Below, in pieces: positions 24,017 through 36,257 of a stretch of 64,000 bases of DNA (its first letter is position 1; every line of letters begins with the position of its first letter). The position numbers were made by a program, and so were the translations under genes. Source of the DNA: Mortierella sp. BCC40632 (lineage: Eukaryota > Mortierellomycota > Mortierellomycetes > Mortierellales > Mortierellaceae); the NCBI GenBank assembly GCA_011634665.1, contig WAEK01000002.1:1700001-1764000 (forward strand), given 5' to 3'. A model generated the notes under the pieces. It was not told where the DNA came from. It did no database searches and saw nothing but the letters and a program-made list of their open reading frames with translations.

Positions 24017-25012
24017 GATGCTGTTTTATTTGATTTCTTGATTGGCTTTTTTAGATCCAGGGGGTTTTTTATTAATGGGAGCCTTCTTCTTCTTTTTTTT
24101 TTTTTTTTCCTTCCTGCAGTAGAGGGTGGTGGATGGAAGGGAGCGGCAAGACAAAGGAAGAATGCGTGGCGATGCGCTGTCGGTTGGAAGGGGAATGTCA
24201 AGTGAATGGAAAAGAAAGAAGAAGAGAGAAAGAGAGAAAGTCAGACAGAACTGATAGATCAAAAAAAAAAAATAAATTTTAGCATAAAATCTATCCAGAG
24301 CCTCTGATTGGCCTCTCTCTTGTCGCTGTGCCTCCCAGTGAGAGAGAAGAGAAAGAGAAAGAGCGAGAGGTCCCCTTTTGTCAGCCCTCTGGTATTCACC
24401 CCCTATGATGACAAAATGGATGATCTAGAGCTTGCTTTCCGTCCAACCAACCAAAGATACAATCTTTTTCTATCAGAGCAAACGGTCGTTCCTCCTCCTC
24501 CTCCTCCTCCTCCTCCTCCTCTGCTGTGGTTGAGACTCCTCTTGACAAACCAACTGATAAAAGAAAAAAGAAAAGCCAAGAGCCAACATCTCTCCCTCAC
24601 TCTCACCACTCTCTCTGACTTTCTCACTCTCACTCTCTCACTCTCTCTTGCTTCGGAGCTGCGCCCATTCCATTCCCTGACAATTCTAGATCATCAAACC
24701 GGGGTCGCGATCAACCATCCAGGCCCAATTTGGGCGAGAGTTGATGACGTATTAGAAAAAAAACGCGAGTGTACACCGCCCTGACCACCACAGACCCTGA
24801 CTCGGAACTTTGGCACGTCCTCTAATGAAAAAAGAAAAAAAGAAAAAAGGAGAGAGTTGGACTTTATATCTCCATGTAGGGGAAGCATCATCCAATGTTT
24901 AAACAAACTTGGACAATAACCGTTAGCCTGGTCAAACCAACTCTCCGAAAGGCCTTGCAATTCCTGAGAAGAAGAAAAAGAAAAGACGAAGAATAAGAAT
25001 AAGAAGAAGAAG

Positions 25013-25052
<40 letters not shown>

Positions 25053-25445
25053 GCTTTTTTATCGGTCGGGAACGCTCTCTGTGTGTGTTGTACCTGTCCT
25101 CGTGTGGCCATGCAATTTCTCACTATCCATTCAATCTTATCGTCCCACGCCATAACACTACCCATTGTGGGCTATGCTCGGCGACTCTTTTACACGCACA
25201 CACACACTCTCTCTCGGAAACTGAAGTATGAGAAGGTGACCTTCCCAGGGCAGTGCAAAAGGAGAAAAGACATGCTGGTTCCCCCACCCCACCTTAAAGC
25301 TTCTTTCTTTTTTGAACAAGACATGCTATGTTGCCTCTGGCGCAACGCACACAGCAGCAACAGCAGCACCCGAGTCAGCCCCTTTCCTTGCTCACGGATG
25401 GTGGTCAACATTGCTGTGAGAGAGTAGACTACAGTAAACGATGAT

Positions 25446-25476
<31 letters not shown>

Positions 25477-25683
25477 CTTGTTTTGCCTGGGGACATGCGC
25501 GCTTTTTGTCTCCTTCCCTTCCGCGCCCCCCCCTTCCTCCTCCTCCCTCCTCCAGCTTGCCACCATCGCTGGTCTGGTCTCATCTCGCGACAATTTTTCT
25601 TTTTTTATTGTTATTGTTGCTCCCCTCAAGTCAGTCTCATCATCCTCTTCTATTCCTAAATAAAGCAAACCGCCCTCCCTCCC
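24017..25683. other. 1.7-kb divergent promoter region
   Basis: Between PRP5 (-) and the membrane-protein gene (+). It contains a (CCT)n run at 24490-24521, a (GA)n run at about 25017-25050, a T run at 25450-25476 and many CACTCTCT repeats near 24595-24650. The CT-rich strand switches direction in the middle, as if each gene had its own pyrimidine-rich leader. No gene seen. Confidence 0.6.
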
Positions 25684-26693
25684 ATGGCTGACAGCAGGGT
25701 CCTCGCCTCGGTCTCAGTAGTGGATCGTTTCCTCTATGTCCAACTCTCAACTCAGCCAGGCAACCTCGGGAATCTCTACTTCATCGACACCAACTACCGC
25801 TTGCCTGAAGTCGGCATGGTCACTCAGACAATGGCACCCCCACTAGATGAAGCTCGGGACTCTCCAATCTCTTCTTCCAGCATCGCCTCTATTACCTTGA
25901 CCTCTTCACAGAATGGTCAACCTGTCAACTTGATGTTGTTCGCATCCAATCCAGCGAATACACAGGGACAAGGGAAGCCCCCTACGGTGGTTCGATATGT
26001 GGGTGTCGGTAGTCCCTTTGTGAGAGGACCTTCCTGGAGCAAGACCAATGTTCCCATCAACCAGGTCTTTCCCACACCCCCCTCTGCCACCAAACTATGG
26101 CTCGCACCGACCGTGTCCATGCTCAAAGGTGGACCTGCGCTGTATCAACTCTACTTGGCAGGAGGTTTGGTTAATTTATGGGCGGTCCAGATTTCGATGG
26201 AAATTACTGAACCGGCAAAGCTCTTGTATCCAATCCAAATCTATACATTGGATGCTGCCATGGACCCAAAGATACTCTCCCTACCGCCTTCAGCAAACCA
26301 TGATGTTCTTGTTGTTGGAATGTGCCATGGCCAGGCCAATACCTGTTTGGTATTCGTCAAGGGAAATGATACGATCACTGTAAGAAAAGAAAAAGAAGTG
26401 ATATTTAGAGTTGTTGGCATTGAAGTAGAGAGAGATAGGATGCACCTCAGCCCAAACAGTAACCAACTTTGAGCCGACACTCACCGATCTTGTTTTTTTT
26501 TCTATTTTTTCCTCCTCCAAGATTTCTACCAGTGTCCCATATGATCCGTCAAACTGCTTCACAGCAGGTAAAAGAAGAAGAAGACACTACTATGCATGAG
26601 GAATATGGACAAGAAAAAAGAAAAAATAGACATGGTCATCATTGGAGGGTAAAACAGAGAAAGGGCAAGCATATTCATCTTTGACAACCCATT

Positions 26694-26724
<31 letters not shown>

Positions 26725-28164
26725 CCTTCTTCAGGGCCCAACTCGGTCATTATGGCTTCCGCTACCAACTCCCAGGTCAACCAATTCAAACTCCCCGATG
26801 CTAATATGCCATCCACTCCACCAGGAGGTAAATCCGCCAACTGGGACATCCAAATAACCGATCATGCCCCTCCTCCAGGCACCATCCTCGCTTGTGCAGC
26901 CCAAGGATCGACATTCTATGCAATCCAAAAGAGTAATGACTCGACTTTTTTTTTTTTTTTCTTTCTTCTTCTTCTTTTCCTTGGTGACTCTTCAACTCTT
27001 TCTTGCAACAAACAGCGATTCATGAATGTATTCTAACCATCCTTTTGCTTCTGTCTTCTTCTTCATTACTCCCCCCTCCTTCTCTTTGTAGGCGATAACG
27101 TAAAGCCAAAGGTGATGGCATTGCCATTAAACTCTAATCAACATTGGACCTGGCAACCTTTGGTCCTCATGGAAGGGATACCGGGCAATACTCAGGATTA
27201 TGGACCTTCATCAGGGGTATCGCGTGGCGTCATCTTGGGAATCGTCTTTGGCGTGATTGCAATCCTAGTGGCCATTGGTTTTTACTGGAGACGACGAGTC
27301 AAATCCAAAAAGAGTCTTCTCCAGAGTAACGCTGCCCTCAACACCAATCCTCAAGAACCTGTGATTGTCCGTCCTCCTCCTCCTCCACCACCACCACCAC
27401 AACCTCAACGACAATTATCGATGCCAACAACATCAGCAGCCTCTTTTGCATACACTGTACCTGTCAGTCAGCAACCAAACCAACCTCCTATGCATATACC
27501 TTTACAATCAATGCATGCACCTCATGACGCTGGCTCTACTTGGTATGCACCTGTGGCACCGATGGGACACAACAGTAGAACCTCCTCCTTTGTGAGCATG
27601 CCATCTGGATCTCCTGCAGTGGCCATGGCCACTATTCTCCCAACAACTCCCTTGGGTACCTCGACCACGCCCTCGCCACATTTGCAACCTGGAGATAAAC
27701 AAGAGGTGGGCGCACATGGATTGACAAATGCATTACCACACACTACAGAGGCGCAAAGAAATGGTTCCTTGACCTTACTTGGCACCTCTCCTTCCAATGC
27801 AATGACACCCTTTGAGACACAACCGACCTCTTCAACAGGACAAGGTTCAGAGGGAGATTCATCTACTACTGCTACTGCTACTGCTACTGCTACTGCTACT
27901 CCTCCTCTTCAAGAGATTCTCTCACCTACTTTGGCCAATGCTCAATTGATTCTGCAACAATCACAACAACATGCGCCTCCTCCTCGGACTGCACCGACTC
28001 AACCTTTAATGCCACTTCAGTATCATCCTCATCCAGTATTCCAGATGCAACCTCAGTATCAACAACAACAACAACAACCACTCCAGTATCCAGTACCACA
28101 GGCGGGTGTACCCGTGGCCTATTCACAGCCATACATGGATCCCAATGCTCAGCATCGACGCTAG
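25684..28164 (+). CDS. Unrecognised single-pass membrane protein with Pro/Gln-rich tail
   Basis: I do not recognise a family. Exons 25684-26379, 26522-26567, 26735-26932 and 27092-28164 join in frame to 670 residues. Residues 1 to about 335 are compact and rich in small and aromatic residues (FLYVQLST, NLYFIDTNY, KLWLAPTVSML, HDVLVVGMCHG), suggesting beta-structure, possibly a propeller-like or lectin-like ectodomain. Near residue 370 is one TM segment (GVILGIVFGVIAILVAIGFYW) flanked by RRRVKSKK, which by the positive-inside rule puts the tail in the cytosol. The tail has a run of about nine Pro, Gln/His-rich stretches and an (Ala-Thr)n run. No clear signal peptide is seen at the chosen ATG, which is odd for this topology; an upstream exon could exist. 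A cell-surface sensor or adaptor is possible but unproven. Confidence 0.65.
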
Positions 28165-28821
28165 TTACATAGTATTATTATCATTATTATTATCATTATT
28201 ACTTTTATTCCTTCTTCTCCTCTTCCACTATCCCTCCATCCATCTCTCTTTGCCTCTATCCTACCTTTATCTCTAATTGAAAACTTGTATACCCCATCAA
28301 CTCTATTTTTTTTTTTTTTTTTTTTTTCATTGTTCATTGTTTCATTGTTTCATTGTTTCATTTGAACAAAAAGGGGATTGGGAAGAGTAGGAAAAAACAA
28401 AACAAAACAAAAAAAACACGAAAAACACACACACACAAAAAAAAAGGAGGGTCAGAAAATCTGAATAATATATTTTTTGGTTTGTATTTTTTGGTTTTTT
28501 TTTTGAGCGACTCGCGCGTGGTGTAGTTAGAGGAGGAGGAGAGGAAAGAGAGTAAGAGGCAAATTATTTGTAATTAGCACTGAAGGAGGAATAGTGTGCT
28601 TTTTGTGAAAAGAGGGGGGGAAGAGGAAGTGAAGAGCATTTGAAAAAGAGGTAAAGGGGAAAAAAGGTATAGAGCCTTTTTTTTTTTTTTTTTTTTCATA
28701 AGGTCGTAATTCGGAGCGGAGAAAAAAAAAAAGGACTAACTGGATCCTTTCTTGTTCTACAAAAGATCCTTCGCCCTCCCTCCCCTCCCCCCCCCCCTCC
28801 CCTCTCTTTTATCCCACTGGA
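28165..28821. other. Convergent 3' intergenic region
   Basis: Between the membrane-protein gene (+) and the auxilin gene (-). It has TTA repeats near 28177-28204, T runs at 28305-28328 and 28679-28696, and a run of C at about 28786-28800. No gene seen. Confidence 0.7.
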
Positions 28822-31800
28822 TTAGATATTGTTCTGAGTCTTGAAAGAATCCCATGCAGAATTGAGCGTGCTAAAGATCGAATTGGCCAACATTCTCTGC
28901 TCCACAGTCGTTGTCGAACTCAGCTATTATGAAAAAAAAAAAAGGTACTCGTCAGCTCTAATCTTTCATAGTACGGTTGCCTAGGTTTACTCTAGGTTGA
29001 CCTAAACCAACAACAACAAAAAGGAATCCCCCCTCGGATCTCACTTACCTTATCAGGATGCACCTTTCCAATAGCTCGCATATACTTGATCTTCACCTGT
29101 GAAGGAGTCACCAATTCATGCATCCCCACCGACTTCCACCCAGCACTCTCCCAAAGTACCCCTCCAAGCGATGCAATCAACGCTCGGATATTATCCTCTT
29201 TACCCGATCGCCACATCTTGATCTTGAAATCCACTTGTTCACTCAATCGAAGCTTCTCATCCTCTTCTCGTTCTTGTTGAACCGCATTCTGTCGAAGCTT
29301 GGAAACTCCCTCAGAACGATCCACTTCCGCCTTGGTCTTGGCTGCTTGGTTCGATTGATGTTGTGAAGCCATCAAATCTTGCATCGGAGAGGAACTCATC
29401 ACCTTGGTCGGTGCAACAGGTCTTGGGCTCGAAGTCGCTCCATTCGATTTCACAGCACCTCCATTCGCCATTTGGATCGCCTTGTCACATCGTCGGATTC
29501 CCTCGGCTGCATTCCGATGACTAGGGTCCAGTCCTCGAAGCTTGGTCCAATCCTCCTTGGCATCCTTGTACTTTTCCAAATTCTCAAAGGCAGTTGCTCG
29601 ACGCATCAAGGCCTTGCCAAGCTGATCCTTGAGATTCACTCCGACAGACTCGGGCAAGACATCATTCACACCCTCGCCATCCGGTCCTTGGATCAAAAGG
29701 ATCGATCGTTCACACTCAACCACAGTCTCCCGATATTCTCCCGTCTTGAGCAAAGCTGCCGCTCGATTGTTCTGGGTCAAAACCATCAAAAGATGACCCT
29801 GGGGCAACACTTGACCCGCTCGAGCATACAACTCGGCTGCTTGTCCAAACTGTCCCAGCTTGAAGGCTTCATTTCCTTTTTCCTTGTGGTGATTAGATTC
29901 TGCCAACTGTTGACTGGATGCTTGAACAAGTGTCCTTGGGGGTCGAGATGGCTTGGGTGGGAGTAGGGAAGGTGTTCGGACCCGTTGAGGTTGAGAAGAA
30001 GAGATCGGTGAGGATTTAGAACCAAGTCCTGATCGAGGACTAGAAGAGTCATTTGTCGAGAACAAGGGTTCATTTCGAGATGAAGAAGGAGAAGATGCGC
30101 CTCGTCTAGCAGAGGAAACATAAGTGTTTTCAAACGTCTCCTTTTCTTTTCGGGGTGTCTGGCCTGGTGTTCGTCGCGCAGGACCATCATTCTTTGCAGA
30201 GTTGCCTGGTGATGAATGGGACTTGGTTGAAGGTTGAGGTCGAGTCTGATGTTGTTGTTGTCGTCCTGTAAATACTTCATCCTCAGAATCAGAATCCCGG
30301 TAGGCGTCCTTTGGTCTGTCTCGATCATCCACCCATTGGTGACGACGCAACGTATTATTCCGAGGTTCTTCTGCGACCATGTCATCCATGACTGCCTGCA
30401 TCTTTTCCTTGCCATGCTTATAAAACTCGTTGGCCTTTGACAACACCGACATTCCAAAGACAGAGGCAGTGCCAACAATCTTGTCCTTTTGTTGCTGGAA
30501 GGACATTTGTTGTTGCTGTTCTGTTTGCCTTCTATCCTGAGTTCTTCTTCGTCGATCCTCCAATGGGGGATCATCTTCATCGCGAGGAGACCTGCGATCT
30601 TCCGCTGGTCGTCTCTCACGAGTGCTACGATTCCGAGTTCCCTTGGGTTGGATTTGACTTTCTGCTTCATCGTTCTGCAAAAGGTATTCAATCGCAGCTT
30701 CAATGTCGCGACCAGTCTCAGTCATTGCCAATGCCATCTTGGCACGTTCTGCCGAAAAGCCCATGGATACAATCTGGGCAACATCCCTGTCTTCGCGCAC
30801 AGATGCTGGTGAGCCTGGTGCCCGCGGAGACTAGATTCGTTGAGGATAAGAGTGAGAGAAATCCAAGAGTGCAGCTGTTAGCAAGAGTGAATTCGATTTG
30901 AACCAAAGAGACGCAGGTATTCTCCGCTCTTTAAATCAATCAACTCACCTTGGTGACACTGGTCTCAGAGAGAGCCGGGCTTTGCCTAGGCGAAGGCGTA
31001 TTTGGTATGGACGGCTGTTTTCCGATAAAGGAACTCAAAGCATCCACTGATTCACGCTTGGTCCTTGCAGGTTTCTCGGGAGGTGCCTGCTCAAAGGATC
31101 CAAGGTCAAAGACGTCATTGCTAGGCTTGGCTGCGGACTAAATTAAAGAAAGACCAATTTTTTTTTCTTTTTTTCAGCGTCATTGAATCTTTCCAAAAGA
31201 AATAAAAATCACAATGGTCAAGTATGATAGATAGCATTTTTTTTCTCTCTCTTTCTTTCTTTTTTTTTTTTTACCTGACTTTCTACGTTGGGTTTGGAGG
31301 TGGAGCTTGCCAAAAAGTCAAGGTCCCAGGGGTCTCCTGAGGCACTGGTCGCAGGTCGGTGATGGTTCACTGGTGGGGTATTATTGCGACTAGAAAAAGA
31401 GCATGACCATAATTATTTTTTCCATATCCCCCCATCAGAAACTCGAATGTCAGCAGCTATTAAATCACATTCATATCAGAATACTTCATCACAAAAGAAA
31501 GAAAGAAATAAAAAATCAACCAATTATTAGTCACCATACATAGCATTGAGCGACTGATTCTTGAGTGAAGAGTTGCTCCGTAATACTTGGTCGCCAAGAA
31601 GAGAACCAAATGGATCACTGGATCCTGATGCGGATGGAATTCCTGCCGCCGGTGAGGCATCGTTCGACCTCTGTGGCTGAAGAGGCGTCATCGAAGGCAT
31701 CGACGGCGACACAGATCGACCCAAGGAACCAGAAGTTGCCAAGAAACCTGAGGGGCTCTGACTCTGAGGCAGTCCATTGCTTCCTCCCTGAGGCTGTGGT

Positions 31801-32423
31801 TGGTAGGGTTTGGGAACAGAGGAAGCTGGGATACTCGACTGAGAAGAGTGTGAGGAGAAGGGGGTCGAGTTGGCAGAAGGTCTTGATCCAGAAAGACTCG
31901 CAGGATCATATCCTTTGAACCCTTGTGAGTTGGCCATCGAGTTGAAGCCTCCTGAGCGTACTGGTGTAGGTTGAATGGGGGTAAAAGTTGAGGATGGTGT
32001 TGAAAGTCCAAAGGAAGGGCTGGACAAGTTGTTACGAGGAGAGCTAGAGAGTGAACTCTGAAGCTGTTGTTGTTGATCATGGCGTCGACGTTCTTCCAGA
32101 GTCATAGAGCTTAGACTCTTGGTGGCGCTCGAGGTAGAGTTCTGACCGAATGAACTCATTAGAGAGCCAAAGACATCGTCTGCAGGTTTAGTGGATGTGG
32201 TCGAAGATTGCAAAGAGTTGCTGTTGAGGCCAGTGTTCCGAATGGAGGAGGATGTTGAAGATGTTGCTGGAGTGGGGACGAGGCCTTGTTTGCTGAGACC
32301 CATTTGAAGATGGGCGGGTTTGGCGACTGGAGGAGGTGGGGGTTTAGCTTTTGCACCCCCTGTTCCTGGGCCGCCGTTTCCTGAGGACTTGGAGTCCCAT
32401 GAGAGGCCCAGCAGGTCATCCAT
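28822..32423 (-). CDS. SWA2: Auxilin/Swa2-like clathrin-uncoating co-chaperone
   Basis: J-domain protein that recruits Hsp70 to clathrin-coated vesicles. Exons 31540-32423, 31275-31389, 30949-31137, 29049-30830 and 28822-28923 give 1023 residues. The N-terminus (MDDLLGLSWDSK) and repeated DxF/DPW-like motifs (DPFGSL, DPWDLDFL, DVFDLGSF) are typical clathrin/adaptor-binding stretches in disordered, Ser/Pro-rich sequence. A UBA domain follows at about 407-448 (IVSMGFSAERAKMAL). TPR repeats lie at about 710-830 (KEKGNEAFKLGQFGQAAELYAR). A C-terminal J domain has the invariant HPDK and ends TVEQRMLANSIFSTLNSAWDSF. The HPDK motif is split from the last helix by an intron. UBA+TPR+J is the order in yeast Swa2, unlike animal auxilin with its PTEN-like domain. 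The ATG at 32423 is the only in-frame ATG before the conserved start of the protein. Confidence 0.92.
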
Positions 32424-32759
32424 TGTAATGGCGAAGAGATGGTGAATGGAGAGAGGGGATGATGGTGGACGTCCGTGTTCCAAACTTAGCGAGGTGGAAT
32501 GCAAGTCCCGTTTGCTCTCCCTCTCCCTCTCTCTCTGCCTCGTCACGTGGAGTAGGCTGGGCTGATCCTGATCCACTTCTGTGTTCTTTGTGTTTGTGAG
32601 ACACTTGCTTCTTTTGTTCTTTTTACGGCAAAGGAACGGTACGTAGGAGAAAGGCGCCTGATGTAAAAATAAAAAGAATAATGAAAAGGTAAATCTTGGG
32701 TCTGGCGATACTATGACTCAAAGGACATAGCACCGCGATCATCGAGCCAAGCAAGCTGG

Positions 32760-32791
<32 letters not shown>

Positions 32792-33954
32792 CTCTAATAT
32801 TCAGCCATGTCGAAAGTATCATGACCAAAAGAGGATCCCCTAACGCAACTCCCAATCACCATCCGGAAAAGTTCTTTTCTCATTCCTCCATCCCACAGTC
32901 TCCTCAAATATAGCGAACAAAGGTCCTCGTAGGCACAAAGAAGAGATAGAATACCAAGAATCTATGTAGGAGTGCCTTACACACCAATGATTCCAACTCG
33001 ACCTCAAATGCTCTCCATGCCCTTCTCCCCTTTGTCCGACTCATTAAGGACAAGGTTGCCGAAAGAGCTCTTTCTTTTACTGTTCAAAAGGTGAGCTTTC
33101 AGCTCTTTTCGCCTAGCCAAAAAACTGACTGATCTGCTGCTAGAGGGAGAGCTTTGTGCAATGCATGCATACACTTTGGCCTGCATGGTGAATTCAACAG
33201 TAGGCGAGTTGCTGACCAACACTGAAGAGCCCCGCTCTTCACCTCACTTTCTCCCCCTTGTCTGCCCTGGAGACTCTATCGCTTCGGTGAAATAGTCAAG
33301 ATTACGAAGATATGTCATCCACTGAGACGTAGCCTTTCGGAGGTAGGGAGGAAAAAAAAACTGCAACAGAGCCATTGAAAGCACTCGCAAAGTGCGCGCC
33401 ATTCACGTCCCTCTTAGATTATCCTTGAGGAATGCTCACGTTTGTGGGTTCTAATGACCCTGGGACAAGGCCAGAGATAGAAATGGGTCTAAGGTTAATT
33501 TTGTCCATCTCCCCTGACAACCGAACGCGTTCTCCGATTTGTGTAACGGTCCTCATTGAATTCTTTTTTGTTCAAAGATGAGGGAAAGAGCAGAGTCCTC
33601 TACATGGACCCCAATTGGGCAATAGTGGTTAGGGCACCAGTAGGATCTAGGCTTGAGAGAAAAGGAAGAAGAAGAAGAAAAAGAAAAAAAAAGGTCATTG
33701 CTGCTTGTCTGGGGACAAACAAAGCAGGACGGGTAGTGCCCAGATCTGTAGTGCCTTTTGGATCCTCCCCTTGACCAGGAGTGAGGAGGAAGATGCGGAA
33801 GAGGAGATGCTGTACACATGGGGTAGGGAGAGGGTGAGCCTGCAGCTCAACCGATGAGAGTACAACCTCCTTCTCCTCTTCCTCCTCCTCCTTCTCATCT
33901 TTCTCCTCTTCTCCAACCCACACTCCCTTGGACATGATCACATTCCAACAAAGA

Positions 33955-33995
<41 letters not shown>

Positions 33996-34456
33996 CCAAG
34001 TGCTGCCAGACTAAACAAACCATCAAGGAGTTGCTACTAATGGATAAACTAGACAGAGTCCCAATAAATAGAGTACAGATTGACAAGATCCCAAGTCATG
34101 CTGTGCTGAACCCTGTCCCACCTACCAACGACTGTAACAAACGACAAAAAAAAATAAAAAGAGCATGAAGGGGAGAGCACCGTTTTGTTGTATATTCAGA
34201 ACGCCTCATTCAAGGGGAGGGGGGAGAGAGAGAGGCGAATGCTACAAGAAGGATGGAGGCAGGTATCCTGGTTACGGAGAAAAACAAAAGGGGTGCAGGT
34301 TCCTCTCTCCCCCTCTTTTACCCTTCGTCGGGTACAGCCAAAGCAACGAATGGCTCAGGACTGGAGATCTTGTATAAATATCATGGAGAAAAAAAGAAAG
34401 AAAGATAGGATCCAGTGTTCATCATCCACAAAGTTATCCGATCCCATTTCTCCTCG

Positions 34457-34500
<44 letters not shown>

Positions 34501-34613
34501 TTCTGTTTCTCTTTTTTCTCCTACAGCTCCTCTCCCCCCCCCCACTTTCCTTCTCCCGGTTTCAGGAATTTCAAATTCACTCAGGTCCTGATTCATCTCT
34601 CTGTGTTCAGACG
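32424..34613. other. 2.2-kb divergent intergenic region, no gene supported
   Basis: Between the auxilin (-) and lipase (+) genes. Apart from T runs at 32766-32791 and 33958-33996 and a (CT)n run at about 34461-34491, the segment from about 32800 to 33950 is balanced in composition and low in microsatellites, unlike other spacers here. Short frames occur (for example 33556-33774 + and 33004-33222 -) but none shows a known motif, splice structure or plausible start. It could be a decayed mobile element or a non-coding transcript. Confidence 0.5.
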
Positions 34614-35062
34614 ATGGCAACCATTCACCAATATCTGGTAGTCGCAGCAAAGCTACTCGTTGCGACACTGTTGCTTTCAGGAACTCATGCCGCCGCCATC
34701 CAAAAGCGTGCCGACCGTGGATACAACGACTATAGCTGTAAACCATCGGCCGCTCATCCTCGTCCTGTCATCTTGATTCATGGCACATGGGGTAACACTG
34801 GAACATGGACTGCATTGATTCCCAAACTGCTTGAGGAAGGCTACTGTGTGTTTGCTCCAAACTTTGGTCGATATGTTCTTCCTATTTTTGGAGGACTTGC
34901 ACCCATCGAAAGTAGTGCAGCCGAGATTGGCAAATTTGCGGACAATGTCATAGCCGCTACTGGTAAGATAGCTACCATGAGGAGGAGAGGGAGGGTCAAT
35001 GGTGTTTGATGCCGAAAACTAAGCAGTAGTCTTTTTTTTACATTTATAAATGATTCTGACCC

Positions 35063-35107
<45 letters not shown>

Positions 35108-36006
35108 TGCTAGTCAAGTCGACTTTGTTGGACACAGCCAAGGTGGTAATTTGGCGCGTTATTGGTCACTCTACTTGGGGGGTCAGGGCAAGATTGGGCG
35201 TACCATTGGCATTGTTCCCTACCACTCATGGCACCACTCTAGGTAAAAAAGGATTATCATATTTTCATATATATATTTTTTTTGTCATGATTCTCCGACT
35301 GGAGACAACATTGTCCTCCTCTTTGCCTCTTTCAATTATACTCTCTCTTAACGACTCGCTGTTTTTTTTTTTTTTTTTTTTTTTTCTTTTCTTTTCTTTT
35401 TTTTTTTTTTCTTTTTTACTTTTCTTTTTCTTTTTTTTTTTTTTTTTTCCTCTCTCCTCCTTCTTTTGTTGGCAACTAGTTGGAATCACCACTTTACTTC
35501 ACGAAACGAATATTGATAAGGCAGCCAAGCCATTTGTTGGCATTGTTGCTCCTTCGTTGGAGGAACAGACTCAATATTCTGATTTCATCAAAAAACTAAA
35601 CGCAAATGGGGATACCTTGCCCGGTGTTTTCCAGGCTAACATCATTTCAAAGTAAGTCCACTTTTTTTTTTTTATTATTAAAAAAAAGAAAAGAAAACCT
35701 CAATTGAGGCTCTCAAAAGCTGAGCTAACTCTCGTTCTTGATATTCTCTTTCTCTCTCTCTTTCTCCACCACCACCACCACCACTGCCACAACTCTTGAA
35801 AAATTAGATATGACGTTGTAGTCACACCCTATACAAACGCCTTCCAGAATGGAGCTGGTGTAGTGAACACTGTCCTTCAAGATCTGTGCCCGAACGATCC
35901 GAGTGGTCATTTCCTGATCCTGTTATCTAACGCCGCACTTCGCTGGGTTTTGAATCAACTGGATCCCAGCACGGCCAAAGAAATTAGTTGCACCGCTCTG
36001 CTCTAA
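34614..36006 (+). pseudogene. Secreted class-2 lipase-like gene with apparent frameshift
   Basis: Alpha/beta-hydrolase of the Lipase_2 type. Exon segments 34614-34962, 35107-35232, 35480-35651 and 35808-36006. Features: signal peptide (LLVATLLLSGTHAAA), a possible Kex2 site (QKR|AD), the oxyanion strand HPRPVILIHGTWGN, the nucleophile elbow GHSQGG, the segment GKIGRTIGIVP and the later PTTHGTTL, then VGITTLLHE, DVVVTPYTNAF with the likely acid, and GHFLILLSNAALRWVLNQL with the likely catalytic His. The frame encoding GHSQGG through GIVP reads on into PYHSW, while the conserved PTTHGTTL and everything after it lie one base out of frame, so one base in TTCCCTACC (about 35214-35222) appears extra. 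With the frame as given, a stop follows soon after splicing. This is either a recent inactivation or a sequencing/assembly indel. Exon phases are otherwise consistent. Confidence 0.75.
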
Positions 36007-36014
36007 AAAGAAAT

Positions 36015-36052
<38 letters not shown>

Positions 36053-36133
36053 CAAGAAAGAAGAAAAGAATCCAAGACTAGAATAATGTTTGATCGATTT
36101 TCTTGATCGAGCTAAACGTCTGCTCCTTCCTCT

Positions 36134-36165
<32 letters not shown>

Positions 36166-36223
36166 AGATCTTTAATGGGTGCTATGGATTCTAGATCTAA
36201 AAATAATAATAATAATAATGAGA

Positions 36224-36254
<31 letters not shown>

Positions 36255-36257
36255 AGA

